Assembly (NCBI GenBank): GCA_963764505.1
Contig: CAVXSP010000001.1
Coordinates: forward strand, 3,038,001 to 3,102,000
Direction of reading: 5' to 3'
From: CAVXSP01 sp963764505
GTDB lineage: Bacteria; Acidobacteriota; Vicinamibacteria; Vicinamibacterales; SCN-69-37
Length of the DNA: 64,000 bases
The position numbers and the translations under genes are program-made. Below, one piece after another: positions 31,457-40,216 of the stretch. The notes under the pieces are model-generated. The model saw nothing but the letters and a program-made list of their open reading frames with translations, made no database searches and was not told where the DNA came from. Numbering within the stretch: the first letter of the stretch is position 1; each line of letters starts with the position of its first letter.

Positions 31457-32945
31457 CCGGAGCGGTCGATCCGACGGCCTTCAGATGCGACACGAACGGC
31501 TGCAGAGCCGCCGGTGCCACGCCCTCCCACTGGGCCATCACGATGGCCTCGTGCGTGGCGAACCGCTCCTTCTCGGGTGTCCTCGGCGCGATGAGACAGA
31601 TGCCCACGACCGGCATCGGCTTGGACCGGCCGTAGCCCAGGCTCTTGTGCAGCTCCCGGAGCTTCTGCCGCAGCCAGAAGTCGTTGGCGGCCCCGTAGAA
31701 AATGAGCACGCCGTCGCAGGTCCGCAGGTTCTCCTCGTGGCAGTCCCGGAGGGTCGCCTCGTCTCCGTCGAAGGTCGGATGGATGACTTCGAAGTCGGTG
31801 AACAGCAGATTCGCCCAGGGCGCGACATCGGCGCTGTCGCGCTTGTCGTAGATCAGGTACAGCTGCCGATACTGACCCGCCGGCGCGGGCGCCGCCGCGC
31901 GCGGGCGGCTGTCGCCGGAAAGCCGCGCCGCGACCAGCGTGCACAGCTCCTCGAGCGGCGTCTCGAGCAGGTCGTCGCCCTTCCTCACACGCGGATCGAT
32001 TCTCAGCTTCTCCAGAACGGCCCGCTGCCGATCGTCGGCGACCTGCACGCCCGGCGGAATCCAGATCAGCCGCGAGAACGGCGCCCCGGCCGCCGCCCGC
32101 TCGCTGGCGAGATCCGTCTGCATCTCGATGAGCGAGCGAACGCCGCCTTCCGGAACGGCGCTGTAGGTCCGGCCCACCAGATGGACCGAGAGCCGGCAGC
32201 GGGCCAGGTCCTCGCGGATGGCGGCGTCGGCGTCCGACGCGGCCAGCGTCTGCAGGGCGCGATCCGGGAGCACCGTGTAGCCGTGCTGCTCGAGGTCGCG
32301 CCGGATGGTGGCGTACGGCTCCTTCAGATCCGAGGTCGTGATGGCCAGATACACCGCATCGGCGGCGGGGGCGACCTCGCGCTCGGCCGGCTCTTCGTTC
32401 CGGAGCACGTCGAGCAGCCCCGAGAGGTCCTGCGCCAGATCGTAGAGCTTCGTCCAGAACTCGCGCTCCGCCTCGGGCCCGAACACGTTCGAGAACTCGC
32501 GCACGCGACCGCTCTCGGGCTCCACCTTGAAGAATTCGTAGCCCAGCAGGTGCTGCAGGCTGGTCGGCTGCTCCTCGAGCGAGACTGGCGTCTTCAGCAC
32601 CTTGAAGAGACGAGCCTTGTCCCTCACCCGGATTCCGCCGCACCCGTCCGCCGCCTTGCAGAAGGCGGTCACCTCCTTCAGGCACCAGTCCGACTTCACG
32701 TACGCCGGCGAGACCACGGCGACGAGCGCCGCGACGTCGCGCAGCCGGTCCACCAGCGTATCCGCGAAGAAATCGTTCCCCTGGAGCTTCGGATCGCGCC
32801 AGATCCGGCTCTTCTCGCCGACGAGCTGCGCCAGCCGGATCTCGAGCGCGCGATGCAGGTTCGCCACCCAGCCCTCTTTGCCCGGAACCAGCTCGGCGTC
32901 GTCCAGATGGGCGTAGCTGATGAAGGCGTCCCCTTCGAAATTCAT
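31431..32945 (-). CDS. TIR-domain protein with three TIR-like modules
   Basis: A 504-residue protein. Residues 1-160 are a TIR domain: GDAFISYAHLDDAEL, RIWRDPKLQGNDFFADTLVD, LVAVVSPAYVKSDWCLKEVT, where the Glu after WC is the candidate NADase residue. Residues ~195-350 form a second Rossmann-like module (AVYLAITTSDLKEPYATIRR, VHLVGRTYSAVPEGG, RLIWIPPG) and residues ~365-500 a third (LYLIYDKRDSADVAPWANLL, CDGVLIFYGAANDFWLRQK). The last two resemble TIR/DUF4062-type domains and may be regulatory. It is upstream of and overlapping the nSTAND gene, implying one functional unit in which NAD cleavage or TIR-derived messenger production is switched by the STAND protein. Confidence 0.8.
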   Translation of the reverse strand: MNFEGDAFISYAHLDDAELVPGKEGWVANLHRALEIRLAQLVGEKSRIWRDPKLQGNDFFADTLVDRLRDVAALVAVVSPAYVKSDWCLKEVTAFCKAADGCGGIRVRDKARLFKVLKTPVSLEEQPTSLQHLLGYEFFKVEPESGRVREFSNVFGPEAEREFWTKLYDLAQDLSGLLDVLRNEEPAEREVAPAADAVYLAITTSDLKEPYATIRRDLEQHGYTVLPDRALQTLAASDADAAIREDLARCRLSVHLVGRTYSAVPEGGVRSLIEMQTDLASERAAAGAPFSRLIWIPPGVQVADDRQRAVLEKLRIDPRVRKGDDLLETPLEELCTLVAARLSGDSRPRAAAPAPAGQYRQLYLIYDKRDSADVAPWANLLFTDFEVIHPTFDGDEATLRDCHEENLRTCDGVLIFYGAANDFWLRQKLRELHKSLGYGRSKPMPVVGICLIAPRTPEKERFATHEAIVMAQWEGVAPAALQPFVSHLKAVGSTAPGDAAETAV

Positions 32946-32994
32946 GGTCCGCCCATGATAGCGCCGCCCGGGCAGCCTGACATCGGCCGGCGGC

Positions 32995-33480
32995 CTACGC
33001 GACGAGGCCCGGCAGATCGGCGGCGGGGACGACCTGGCCGGGCACGCCGAACCCGCGCAGCCGATTGATCAGGACGTCGAACTCCCGCCGGGTGCGCCTC
33101 TCGACGCGCACCATGGAGATGCGCCCCGCCTCCCCACCGTCGGGCGGCGGTCCGGCCCCGGCCCAGGCCGCGCCGAGCACCGCGGACAGCAGATGCAGAT
33201 CGGTGGTCCTGTCGTACACGAGCACGATGCGGTCCGCGGGAATCCGGCTGGCGAGCTGCTCCAGCTCGAAGCGGCAGCCGGCGCTCCGCTCCGAAAAGCT
33301 CCTGAGGTCCATCAGGACCGTGTCGCTGACCGCGAGCAGCGCGGTCAGGGAGGGGCGCCACGTATCGGCGTGGCAGAACAGCTCGTTCACGCGGAAGCGG
33401 CCGTCGGGGTCAGCGCCGGTATCGAGAGCGGCGACCCGGGCCGGCAGGTCCGCTTCGGTGGCCACGTACCTGATCCGCAA
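32995..33480 (-). CDS. C-terminal domain of a frameshifted membrane protein
   Basis: A 161-residue reading beginning at TTG 33480. It continues the protein encoded at 33410-34729: if G at 33478 is skipped, FIGGRL joins directly to RIRYVATEADLPARV. The domain has VNELFCHADTWRPSLTALLA and VLMDLRSFSERSAGCRFELE, the latter resembling the AD-DLS-N-YELG block of TIR/deoxyribosyltransferase-like folds. RIVLVYDRTTDLHLL follows. I infer a membrane-tethered nucleotide-processing or sensing domain; no catalytic residue can be assigned. Fifty bases separate it from the TIR gene downstream. Confidence 0.6.
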   Translation of the reverse strand: MRIRYVATEADLPARVAALDTGADPDGRFRVNELFCHADTWRPSLTALLAVSDTVLMDLRSFSERSAGCRFELEQLASRIPADRIVLVYDRTTDLHLLSAVLGAAWAGAGPPPDGGEAGRISMVRVERRTRREFDVLINRLRGFGVPGQVVPAADLPGLVA

Positions 33481-34729
33481 GACGCCCGCCGATGAACGAA
33501 AGGACGTCCCCAGGATCCACGCTGCGCGTTATGAGGTCGATTCCGGCAATGAGCTGCACGGGCCCGTGAAACCGCCACTGCTGTGCGACGCGGTCGAAGA
33601 GCGCCTCGGTCCGGCCCTGGTAGCCGAACACCCGGAGCAGCAGCAGCCGGCGGGAGCCCTCCCGGGCTGCCGGCCCGCGCCGGAGCACCAACTCCACGAC
33701 CACCCGGTAGGCCCCGAGCGCGGCGACGACCGCAAGCGCGTCGCGCACGCGGTGCGAGGAGACCAGGGCCGTCGTCATCTGATCGGCCGCGACGATGACC
33801 CACATGCAGTCGACGACGAGCTGCGCGTCGCTGAACGCTTTGCGGCGGTAGCCCGCGGCGATCCCGCGGAGTCCGAGCCAGGCGAGAAATCCGATCGGCA
33901 AGGCCGCGACGAAGAACAGCCCGTAGTAGGTGACGTGCGCGGACGTGCGGACCGAGAGGCCGAGGACGACGTCCCGCACCGCCGCGACGTCGAACCCTTG
34001 AATGACCGCGTTCCGGAAGAGCGCCAGACCGAGCCCGAAACACAGCGTCGCGGCCAGCGCCAAGGGCATCATCGCGCGCAGCCGGCGGCGCACGCTGAGC
34101 AGCACGAGCACGGCCGCGGAGGACGCGGTCACGGCGATCCCAACCAGAAACCAGTAGACATTCACGATCGGCTGCGCATTCAGCGTGCCTCGCGCGAGCT
34201 GGATCCCGACGGTCAGGAGGAGCGCGAGCAGCGCGCCGAAACCCAGATACCCCGCAATCACGCGCAGCGCGTCGCGTCGATCGAGCGCCAGGAGCACGAT
34301 CAGCGTCGGCACGATCGGCCAGGCGTTCGCCCATTCCCGCTCGACCCATGCGACGACCGAAACCGATTCGGACGCCAGATCCGCCCAGGTGATCACTCCG
34401 GCGAACACGGCCGCACCGAGACCGTAGGCGAGCGCCAGCCGCCGGCGCGCCGGCGCCGGGCCGCCGCCCGGCATCAGCCGCCGACGCCCGGGCTCCGGCT
34501 CGAACAGCGCGAGCGACGGAGAGGAGGACGCCGCCGCGCCCGCTGTCGCCGACACGGCCGACGGGCCGGCCTCCGCGGCGACGCCCGCCGCGTCACGCGA
34601 GGCCGGCGCGTCCATCAAGGCGCGCATGGAGCGCCGATACCAGCGCATCGCGATCCAGGAAAGCAGCGCCGCGTCGAGCACCGACATCCAGAAGACGTAC
34701 GCCGCCTGGCCGGAGAGCAGATCGTCCAT
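33410..34729 (-). CDS. Polytopic membrane protein, N-terminal part of a frameshifted gene
   Basis: A 439-residue protein as sequenced. One helix near residue 15 (AYVFWMSVLDAALLSWIAMR), a polar Ala/Ser/Pro-rich linker, then seven or eight helices (residues ~105-340). The cytoplasmic part carries GRTEALFDRVAQQWRFHGPV and LIAGIDLITRSVDPGDVLSF, then leaves the natural frame after FIGGRL. The rest of the domain is in the +1 frame (32995-33480), so the intended product is ~575 residues. ATG 34729 is chosen over a long upstream open frame. It heads the minus-strand cluster with TIR and nSTAND genes. Confidence 0.65.
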   Translation of the reverse strand: MDDLLSGQAAYVFWMSVLDAALLSWIAMRWYRRSMRALMDAPASRDAAGVAAEAGPSAVSATAGAAASSSPSLALFEPEPGRRRLMPGGGPAPARRRLALAYGLGAAVFAGVITWADLASESVSVVAWVEREWANAWPIVPTLIVLLALDRRDALRVIAGYLGFGALLALLLTVGIQLARGTLNAQPIVNVYWFLVGIAVTASSAAVLVLLSVRRRLRAMMPLALAATLCFGLGLALFRNAVIQGFDVAAVRDVVLGLSVRTSAHVTYYGLFFVAALPIGFLAWLGLRGIAAGYRRKAFSDAQLVVDCMWVIVAADQMTTALVSSHRVRDALAVVAALGAYRVVVELVLRRGPAAREGSRRLLLLRVFGYQGRTEALFDRVAQQWRFHGPVQLIAGIDLITRSVDPGDVLSFIGGRLADQVRGHRSGPAGPGRRSRYRR

Positions 34730-34793
34730 CGCGCGATGCGTTGTGCTCGAAACCCGGCCAAAGTATAGTGCCGCCCGGACGGATCCCAGACGC

Positions 34794-35537
34794 ATGGCCG
34801 GACCCCGCACGCTCGGCACCCGGCTGAGACACCTGCTGCTCTTCCTCGCGATCGTGTGGGGAGTGGCCGGCACCTTCGTCGTGCTCGAGATCGTCTCCCT
34901 GCATGGCATGGATTTCGTCGTCGGACATCCAGAGTGGTTCGGCGACCTGGCGCTCCCCTCCGCGATCAAGCGATCGACCTCCTGCGATGCCGCCGCCGAC
35001 GGGCGCGCCGGCTCGCCGGCCTTGTCGGCGGCCGACGTGCGTGTCGGGTCGTGGCTGCTCGGCATGCGCCTCGGGCGGGACGCGCAGGCGCGCCAGTCGC
35101 CCACGGTTCAGCCGGCCGTGCTCGCGCAATCGGCCGCCGGCCTGCAGAGTCTGGCCGGTCTGCTGGCCGTTCCCGCGCCCGCGCTCTTCACGCCGGCCAA
35201 CCGTCTGATGGCCAATACCGAGTTCGTGGAGTTTCTCGAGCGTGACGAGAGCGGCACCGCGCGCGGGCTCGCCTCGGCGTATTCGCCGCGCGCCTGCCAG
35301 ATACTCAAGCTCGGAGGACTGTGGGGCTACGCGTCGCTCTCACGATTCGCGCTTCCGGGCGAGCCGTCGATCTACGCCATGGAGATCGCGCACTACGCCC
35401 GGCAGACCGCGCTGCCCGACGCCCTCTGGAAGCCGATGATTGTCCGGACACCGCGCACGGCCACGCCGGACGACATCAACGCCGAGAGCACGAAGCTCAC
35501 CGCGGCCGTGACACAGTACCCTGGTACTGCACATTGA
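34794..35537 (+). CDS. Membrane-anchored hypothetical protein
   Basis: A 247-residue protein with one N-terminal helix (LRHLLLFLAIVWGVAGTFVV) and the remainder presumably periplasmic. The rest is rich in Ala and Leu with a Cys pair (STSCDAAAD, PRACQILKL). I do not recognise a family. ATG 34794 follows a TATAGT box at 34764-34769 by 24 bases. It is divergent from the membrane gene at 33410-34729 with 64 bp between them, so a shared control region is possible. Confidence 0.55.
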   Translation: MAGPRTLGTRLRHLLLFLAIVWGVAGTFVVLEIVSLHGMDFVVGHPEWFGDLALPSAIKRSTSCDAAADGRAGSPALSAADVRVGSWLLGMRLGRDAQARQSPTVQPAVLAQSAAGLQSLAGLLAVPAPALFTPANRLMANTEFVEFLERDESGTARGLASAYSPRACQILKLGGLWGYASLSRFALPGEPSIYAMEIAHYARQTALPDALWKPMIVRTPRTATPDDINAESTKLTAAVTQYPGTAH

Positions 35538-35690
35538 GAAGCCCGGGGGCCGCCCAAGACCCGCGGGCGGCGGTCGCCGTCGGCGCTGGAACGCAGACAA
35601 AAAGCCGCTGCCCGCACGATAATGTCGCCAGACGAGACACCCCGGGAGCGGGCGCCCGATGAAAGGCAATGAAACAGAGAGAGACAACGG

Positions 35691-36758
35691 ATGTCGGGTG
35701 ATCAGCAGGCAGGTATCGGTTTTGCTTGTGACGGAAGGTCGGCGATGTGGCCAGGCGGCCATGTCCAGGACTGTCTCTTGCCGAGCATGACGCCCGAAAT
35801 GTCGCCTGGCGCTGATCCGCTGCCACCCTCCCGGGAGGAGTTCGAAGGCTGGATTCGCGGCCTTCCGGTCTCCGCCGATACGCAGCGCTCCCTTCTGTCG
35901 GCCATCGACGGCCTGCTCGCCCAGTCCGAGCGTCATTGGCGAGCCCGGCAGCAGGACTCGATGCGCGCCGTCCAGTCACTCTTCGCCGAGCGCCTGGCGC
36001 GGGCCGAGGCCGAACTGTCCGCCAAGGACCATGCGATTCGCACGCTGTCGCATCACTTCGAACAGATCATCGGCGAACTGACCGAGAAGGCCCGGCTCGA
36101 TTCCAAGACCAAGCTGATGAACTTCGCGCATTTCACGGAGCGGCTCGAGACCTTTCTCGCATTCGAGCAACGGGGCCCCTGGTGCGTCGTGGGCATGGCC
36201 GACATCAACAACTTCAAGGGCTTCAACGACACGCTCGGTCACAGCGTCGGGGATCAGATCATCGAGCGGATCGCGCAGCTCCTCCGCGAGCGCGTGCGTT
36301 CGCACGACCTGCTCGGACGTCAGGTCTCGACCGAGGCCGGCGACCTCCACGGCCGGTTCGGCGGCGACGAGTTCTGCTTCATGCTGTCCGAGCTTCGCAA
36401 TTGCTCGCAGGCCTCGACCATCTCCGAGCGCTTTCGCGACGCGGTGGAACGATACACGTGGGAGACGATCAATCCGCGGCTCGCCGCCGGGCCGATTCAC
36501 GTCGACGTCGGTATCGTGTGCTTCAAGCTCGGACGGCTCGACGAGCGCAAGCCGGTCGCCTCCGACCTGGCGGCGCGGCTGATGCGCCGCGCGGACGAGC
36601 TGATGTATCTGGCCAAGAGCGGGCGCACGAGCGAGATCCCCTGCGCCCGGCTGCAGCTCGACGACGGCGGCGAGCTGGTCGACGTGCCCGAGTCGGAGTT
36701 CGACACGACCGTGCACATGCCGGATTCGGATCCGGGTCAGACGCAGCCGCCCGCCTGA
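35691..36758 (+). CDS. GGDEF-domain protein (probable diguanylate cyclase)
   Basis: A 355-residue cytoplasmic protein. An N-terminal helical and coiled region (SLFAERLARAEAELSAKDHA) precedes a GGDEF domain from about residue 140: DSKTKLMNFAHFTERLETFL, VVGMADINNFKGFNDTLGHS, LHGRFGGDEFCFML, with the GGDEF active loop intact. It should make cyclic di-GMP from two GTP. No RxxD inhibitory site is evident just before GGDEF. The catalytic domain is followed by a Glu/Asp-rich tail. Start ATG 35691 has a weak AGAGAG; later in-frame ATGs at 35745 and 35787 are possible. Confidence 0.85.
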   Translation: MSGDQQAGIGFACDGRSAMWPGGHVQDCLLPSMTPEMSPGADPLPPSREEFEGWIRGLPVSADTQRSLLSAIDGLLAQSERHWRARQQDSMRAVQSLFAERLARAEAELSAKDHAIRTLSHHFEQIIGELTEKARLDSKTKLMNFAHFTERLETFLAFEQRGPWCVVGMADINNFKGFNDTLGHSVGDQIIERIAQLLRERVRSHDLLGRQVSTEAGDLHGRFGGDEFCFMLSELRNCSQASTISERFRDAVERYTWETINPRLAAGPIHVDVGIVCFKLGRLDERKPVASDLAARLMRRADELMYLAKSGRTSEIPCARLQLDDGGELVDVPESEFDTTVHMPDSDPGQTQPPA

Positions 36759-36763
36759 ACGGT

Positions 36764-37021
36764 CTACTGGACCGCGCCGCGCTCGTCGAGCAGGTCCGTC
36801 CAGTCGATCTTGAGCGCGCAGACCAGCGCCCAGAGCGTTTCCAGACTCGGGTTGTCCTCGCCGCGCTCCACTTCGCCGACGAACTTCGCGCTGATGCTCG
36901 CCTGCTCCGCGAGCTGGTCCTGCGTCCAGCCGCGCCGCGCGCGCCAGCGCCGGACATTGGCACCGAGCTGCCGGCGCACCACGTCGAAGTTCTCGCGGGT
37001 AGGCACGATGGTCATGGTCAT
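36764..37021 (-). CDS. XRE-family helix-turn-helix regulator
   Basis: An 85-residue DNA-binding protein. WRARRGWTQDQLAEQASISA followed by KFVGEVERGEDNPSLETLWA is a canonical Cro/C1-type HTH covering residues ~25-75. It has no sensor domain, so it may act as a simple repressor. Start ATG 37021 (MTMTIVPTRENFDVV). It converges on the GGDEF gene with only 5 bp between stops and is unlinked to the pruA gene upstream on the same strand by about 70 bp. Confidence 0.85.
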   Translation of the reverse strand: MTMTIVPTRENFDVVRRQLGANVRRWRARRGWTQDQLAEQASISAKFVGEVERGEDNPSLETLWALVCALKIDWTDLLDERGAVQ

Positions 37022-37089
37022 AGCGCTATTCGAGCCCCTCTGATCCACTTATCGCACGGTTTCCCCGTGAATGCGCGTGCTCGGGTATC

Positions 37090-38703
37090 TCACTCCGCAT
37101 CCATGAAGGGATATCTGTAGTCGCGGGGCGGAGTGAACGTCTCCTTGATCGTGCGCGCGCTCGTCCAGCGGATCAGGTTCAGCTTCGAACCCGCCTTGTC
37201 GTTCGTGCCGGACGCGCGCGCCCCGCCGAACGGCTGCTGCCCCACGACGGCTCCGGTCGGCTTGTCGTTGACGTAGAAGTTGCCGGCGGAATGCCGGAGG
37301 CGCCGCAGGCCTTCGCGAATCGCCGCGCGATCGCGCGCGAAGACGGCGCCCGTGAGCCCATAGGGCGAGGTGCGATTCACGAGGTCGAGCGTCTCGCCCC
37401 ACTTCGCGTCCGCATAGACGTGCGCGGTCAGCACGGGACCGAAGATCTCCTCGCAGAGCAGTCGATGCGCCGGATCGTCGGTCTGGACGAGCGTCGGCTC
37501 GATGAAGTAGCCCGCCTCGCCGTGGCAGCCGCCGCCCTGCAGGATCGTCGCGTGGCGCCTGGCGTAGTCGAGATACCCGGCGATCCTGTCGAACGCCTTG
37601 CGGTCGATGACGGCGCTCAGGAAGTTCCGGAAGTCCCGGACGTCCCCCATCGCCAGCTCCCGCATCATCGCGATGGTCCGATCACGCACGCCGCTCCAGA
37701 GCGACTCCGGCACGTAGACGCGGCTGGCCGCCGAACACTTCTGGCCCTGGTACTCGAACGCGCCGCGGACCATCGCGACCGCCAGCGCTTCGGGATCGGC
37801 CGACGCGTGCGCGATGATGAAGTCCTTGCCTCCCGTTTCGCCGACGAGCCTGGGATACGTTCGATAGCCGCCGATGTTGGCGCCGACCGCCTTCCACATC
37901 CCCTGGAACACCGTCGTGCTGCCGGTGAAATGAATCCCGCCGAGGTCGGGCGAGGACAGGAGCGCCTCGCTGATGGCGACCGGGTCGCCGGCCACGAAGT
38001 TGATGACGCCGGGCGGCAGTCCGGCGGCCTCGAACAGGCGCACGATCTGGTAGTTGCTCAGCATGGCGGTCGACGCCGGCTTCCAAATCACCGTGTTGCC
38101 CATCAGCGCGGGCGCGGACGGCAGGTTGCCGCCGATCGACGTGAAGTTGAACGGCGAGACCGCGTAGACGAAACCCTCGAGCGCACGGTAGTCGAGCGAG
38201 TTCCAGGCGCCGGGCGCGCTGAGCGGCTGCTCGTCCAGCAGTTCCTGGGCGAACTGCGCGTTGAACCGGAGGAAGTCGATCAGCTCGCAGGCCGCGTCGA
38301 TCTCCGCCTGGAACACCGTCTTCGCCTGCCCCAGCATCGTCGAGGCGTTGATGGTGGCGCGCCAGCTCGTCGCCAGCAGGTCGGCCGCCTTGAGGAACAC
38401 CGCGGCCCGGTCGGCCAGGGGCCACTCCGCCCATTCGCGCCTCGCCTCAGAGGCCGCGTCGATCGCGCATCGGATCTCCTCGGGACCAGCCAGGTGGTAG
38501 TCGGCCAGCACGTGCCCGTGCGCGAACGGCATGACGACGGTCTGCGTCCGGCCGGTGCGGATCTCTCGGCCGCCGATGACGAGGGGGATGTCCGCGCGCT
38601 CCCCGGCCATCGCGTGCAGGCGCGTCTTCAGCTCGGCGCGCTCCGGCGAGCCGGGCGCGTGCGCCTTGATCGGTTCGTTGACGGCCACCGGCACTCGGCG
38701 CAT
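37090..38703 (-). CDS. pruA: L-glutamate gamma-semialdehyde (P5C) dehydrogenase
   Basis: A 537-residue NAD-dependent aldehyde dehydrogenase for the second step of proline catabolism, oxidising glutamate semialdehyde to glutamate. The long N-terminus (VPVAVNEPIKAHAPGSPERA), FVYAVSPFNFTSIGGNLPSA, the general-base Glu in RLVGETGGKDFIIAHASAD, the nucleophilic Cys in FEYQGQKCSAASRVYVP and GQQPFGGARASGTNDKAGS are all specific to the PruA/RocA group. A GGAGG seven to eight bases before ATG 38703 fixes the start. No proline dehydrogenase gene is nearby. Confidence 0.94.
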   Translation of the reverse strand: MRRVPVAVNEPIKAHAPGSPERAELKTRLHAMAGERADIPLVIGGREIRTGRTQTVVMPFAHGHVLADYHLAGPEEIRCAIDAASEARREWAEWPLADRAAVFLKAADLLATSWRATINASTMLGQAKTVFQAEIDAACELIDFLRFNAQFAQELLDEQPLSAPGAWNSLDYRALEGFVYAVSPFNFTSIGGNLPSAPALMGNTVIWKPASTAMLSNYQIVRLFEAAGLPPGVINFVAGDPVAISEALLSSPDLGGIHFTGSTTVFQGMWKAVGANIGGYRTYPRLVGETGGKDFIIAHASADPEALAVAMVRGAFEYQGQKCSAASRVYVPESLWSGVRDRTIAMMRELAMGDVRDFRNFLSAVIDRKAFDRIAGYLDYARRHATILQGGGCHGEAGYFIEPTLVQTDDPAHRLLCEEIFGPVLTAHVYADAKWGETLDLVNRTSPYGLTGAVFARDRAAIREGLRRLRHSAGNFYVNDKPTGAVVGQQPFGGARASGTNDKAGSKLNLIRWTSARTIKETFTPPRDYRYPFMDAE

Positions 38704-38733
38704 GGCGTGACCTCCGATTCGGCGGACGCGCCG

Positions 38734-39249
38734 CTACTCGCCCGCGCTCGCCTCTTTCGGCTCGGCCTGGCGGCCACCCAGCTCGCGGTCGAGGTCCAGC
38801 AGCGACGCCGGATCGTCCTTGACCATGTGGAACTTCGCGACGACCTCCCGCACGGTCTTCTCCTCCTCGACCTGCTCCGTGATGAACCACTGGAGCGCGG
38901 CCATGGCCGCGAAGACCTTCTCCCCGAACGCCAGTTCGTACAGCGCGTCGATCTGCTGGCTGACCTGCTGCTCCTGCTGGAGCGCGGCCTCGAAGACTTC
39001 CATCACCGAACGGAAGTCGCTCCGGGGAGCCTCGAGCGCCAGCAGGTGCACGGGGTGGTTGCGCGCGAGCACGAAGTCGAAGAGCTTCATGCCGTGGCCG
39101 TGCTCCTCCTGGCTCTGGACCCGGAGCCATCGCCCCGCGCCCATGAACTTGTGGTGCTCGCACCAGCCGGCCATGGACAGGTACGAGAAGGAGGCGCCGA
39201 ATTCGGCGGCGATCTGACCGTTGATGGCTTCGAGGACCTTGGGCGTCAT
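38734..39249 (-). CDS. Ferritin
   Basis: A 171-residue iron-storage protein forming a 24-subunit shell with ferroxidase activity. EAINGQIAAEFGASFSYLSM supplies the first Glu, LRVQSQEEHGHGMKLFDFVL the bridging Glu/His, and LQWFITEQVEEEKTVREVVA the last ligands, so the di-iron ferroxidase site is complete. No heme Met of bacterioferritin type is apparent. ATG 39249 lies six bases after a TACAAT box. It is followed by pruA on the same strand with a 30-bp gap, so partial co-transcription is possible. Confidence 0.92.
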   Translation of the reverse strand: MTPKVLEAINGQIAAEFGASFSYLSMAGWCEHHKFMGAGRWLRVQSQEEHGHGMKLFDFVLARNHPVHLLALEAPRSDFRSVMEVFEAALQQEQQVSQQIDALYELAFGEKVFAAMAALQWFITEQVEEEKTVREVVAKFHMVKDDPASLLDLDRELGGRQAEPKEASAGE

Positions 39250-39255
39250 GCGAGC

Positions 39256-39261
39256 ATTGTA
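39256..39261 (-). promoter_or_regulatory. -10 box of ferritin gene
   Basis: TACAAT on the minus strand ends six bases before ATG 39249, a near-leaderless start. Confidence 0.45.
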
Positions 39262-39394
39262 GTCGCCCTCACACCTCGGGGCGGACGCGACGCGTCGCCC
39301 CGGGATGTTAGAGTACAGACACGCGTCCGCGTCGCAGGCGATCGCGATCGCCGGGTCAAGCGACCGGCCGCGGGTGGGTCCCGCATGGTCGACG

Positions 39395-40216
39395 ATGCCG
39401 TTTGACGATCTCCCGCTCGACCGTCCCGCGCGGCCCGCACCCGGGCCCCTGGGACCGCCGCCGCGTTCTCCGAAGCGGTGGGTCGTCCTGGGTGCGCTCG
39501 CCGTCGTCGCCGTGGCGCTGCTGACGCTATGGTGGATGAGCCGCTCGCGGCCCGGCACGGCCATCCCCGCGTCCACGCAGGCGACCGATGTCGCGGTCGG
39601 CTCCAACCGGCCCAAACGTCAGCCGATCTCGCTTCCTTCGCTCGACGCCTCCGACAGCCTGCTGCGCGAGCTCGTCGGTGCGCTCTCCCAGCACCCGCTC
39701 GTCTCGCGCTTCCTGGCGACGAACGATCTCGTTCGCACGACGGCGCTCGCCGTCGAGCAGATCGGCGACGGCCGGACGCCCGCCGGGCCGCTCAAGGTGT
39801 TCCGGCCCGACAGCCGGCTCGGGGTCGCAGGGGACCAGTCGGCCCGGATCGATCCGCGCACCTACACGCGCTGGGATGCGGCGACGAGCAGCCTCGTGAC
39901 GATCCGGCCCTCGGACGCCGCGCAGCTCTACGTCAACCTCAAGCCGCTCTTCGACGACGCCTATCGCGAGCTCGGACATCCGGAGGGCGATTTCGATCGC
40001 TCGATCGTGCGCGCGATCGAGACGCTGAAGGAGACGCCCACGCTGACGAGCGATCCGGAGCTCGTCCGCCGCCCCGGCTACTACGAGTACACGGACCCAG
40101 CGCTCCGGTCACTCCGCCCGGTGCAGAAACAGTTGCTGCTGATCGGGCCGCAGAACCGTCAGCGCCTCTTCGAGTGGCTCAATCGGTTCACGGCCGCGCT
40201 GGATCTCAACGTTTGA
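39395..40216 (+). CDS. DUF3014-domain membrane-anchored protein
   Basis: A 273-residue protein with a proline-rich cytoplasmic N-terminus, one helix (WVVLGALAVVAVALLTLWWM) and a periplasmic domain. LPSLDASDSLLRELVGALSQ, TNDLVRTTALAVEQIGDGR and RLYVNLKPLFDDAYRELGHP-type text (here AAQLYVNLKPLFDDAYRELG) identify DUF3014. The function of the family is unknown. ATG 39395 is chosen over an upstream in-frame start because it begins a normal cytosolic-helix-periplasm layout. Confidence 0.82.
   Translation: MPFDDLPLDRPARPAPGPLGPPPRSPKRWVVLGALAVVAVALLTLWWMSRSRPGTAIPASTQATDVAVGSNRPKRQPISLPSLDASDSLLRELVGALSQHPLVSRFLATNDLVRTTALAVEQIGDGRTPAGPLKVFRPDSRLGVAGDQSARIDPRTYTRWDAATSSLVTIRPSDAAQLYVNLKPLFDDAYRELGHPEGDFDRSIVRAIETLKETPTLTSDPELVRRPGYYEYTDPALRSLRPVQKQLLLIGPQNRQRLFEWLNRFTAALDLNV

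Noticed and set aside
37291..39405. Plus-strand reading frame of about 700 codons opposite pruA and ferritin
   Set aside because: Low-complexity composition and complete overlap with two well-supported minus-strand genes.
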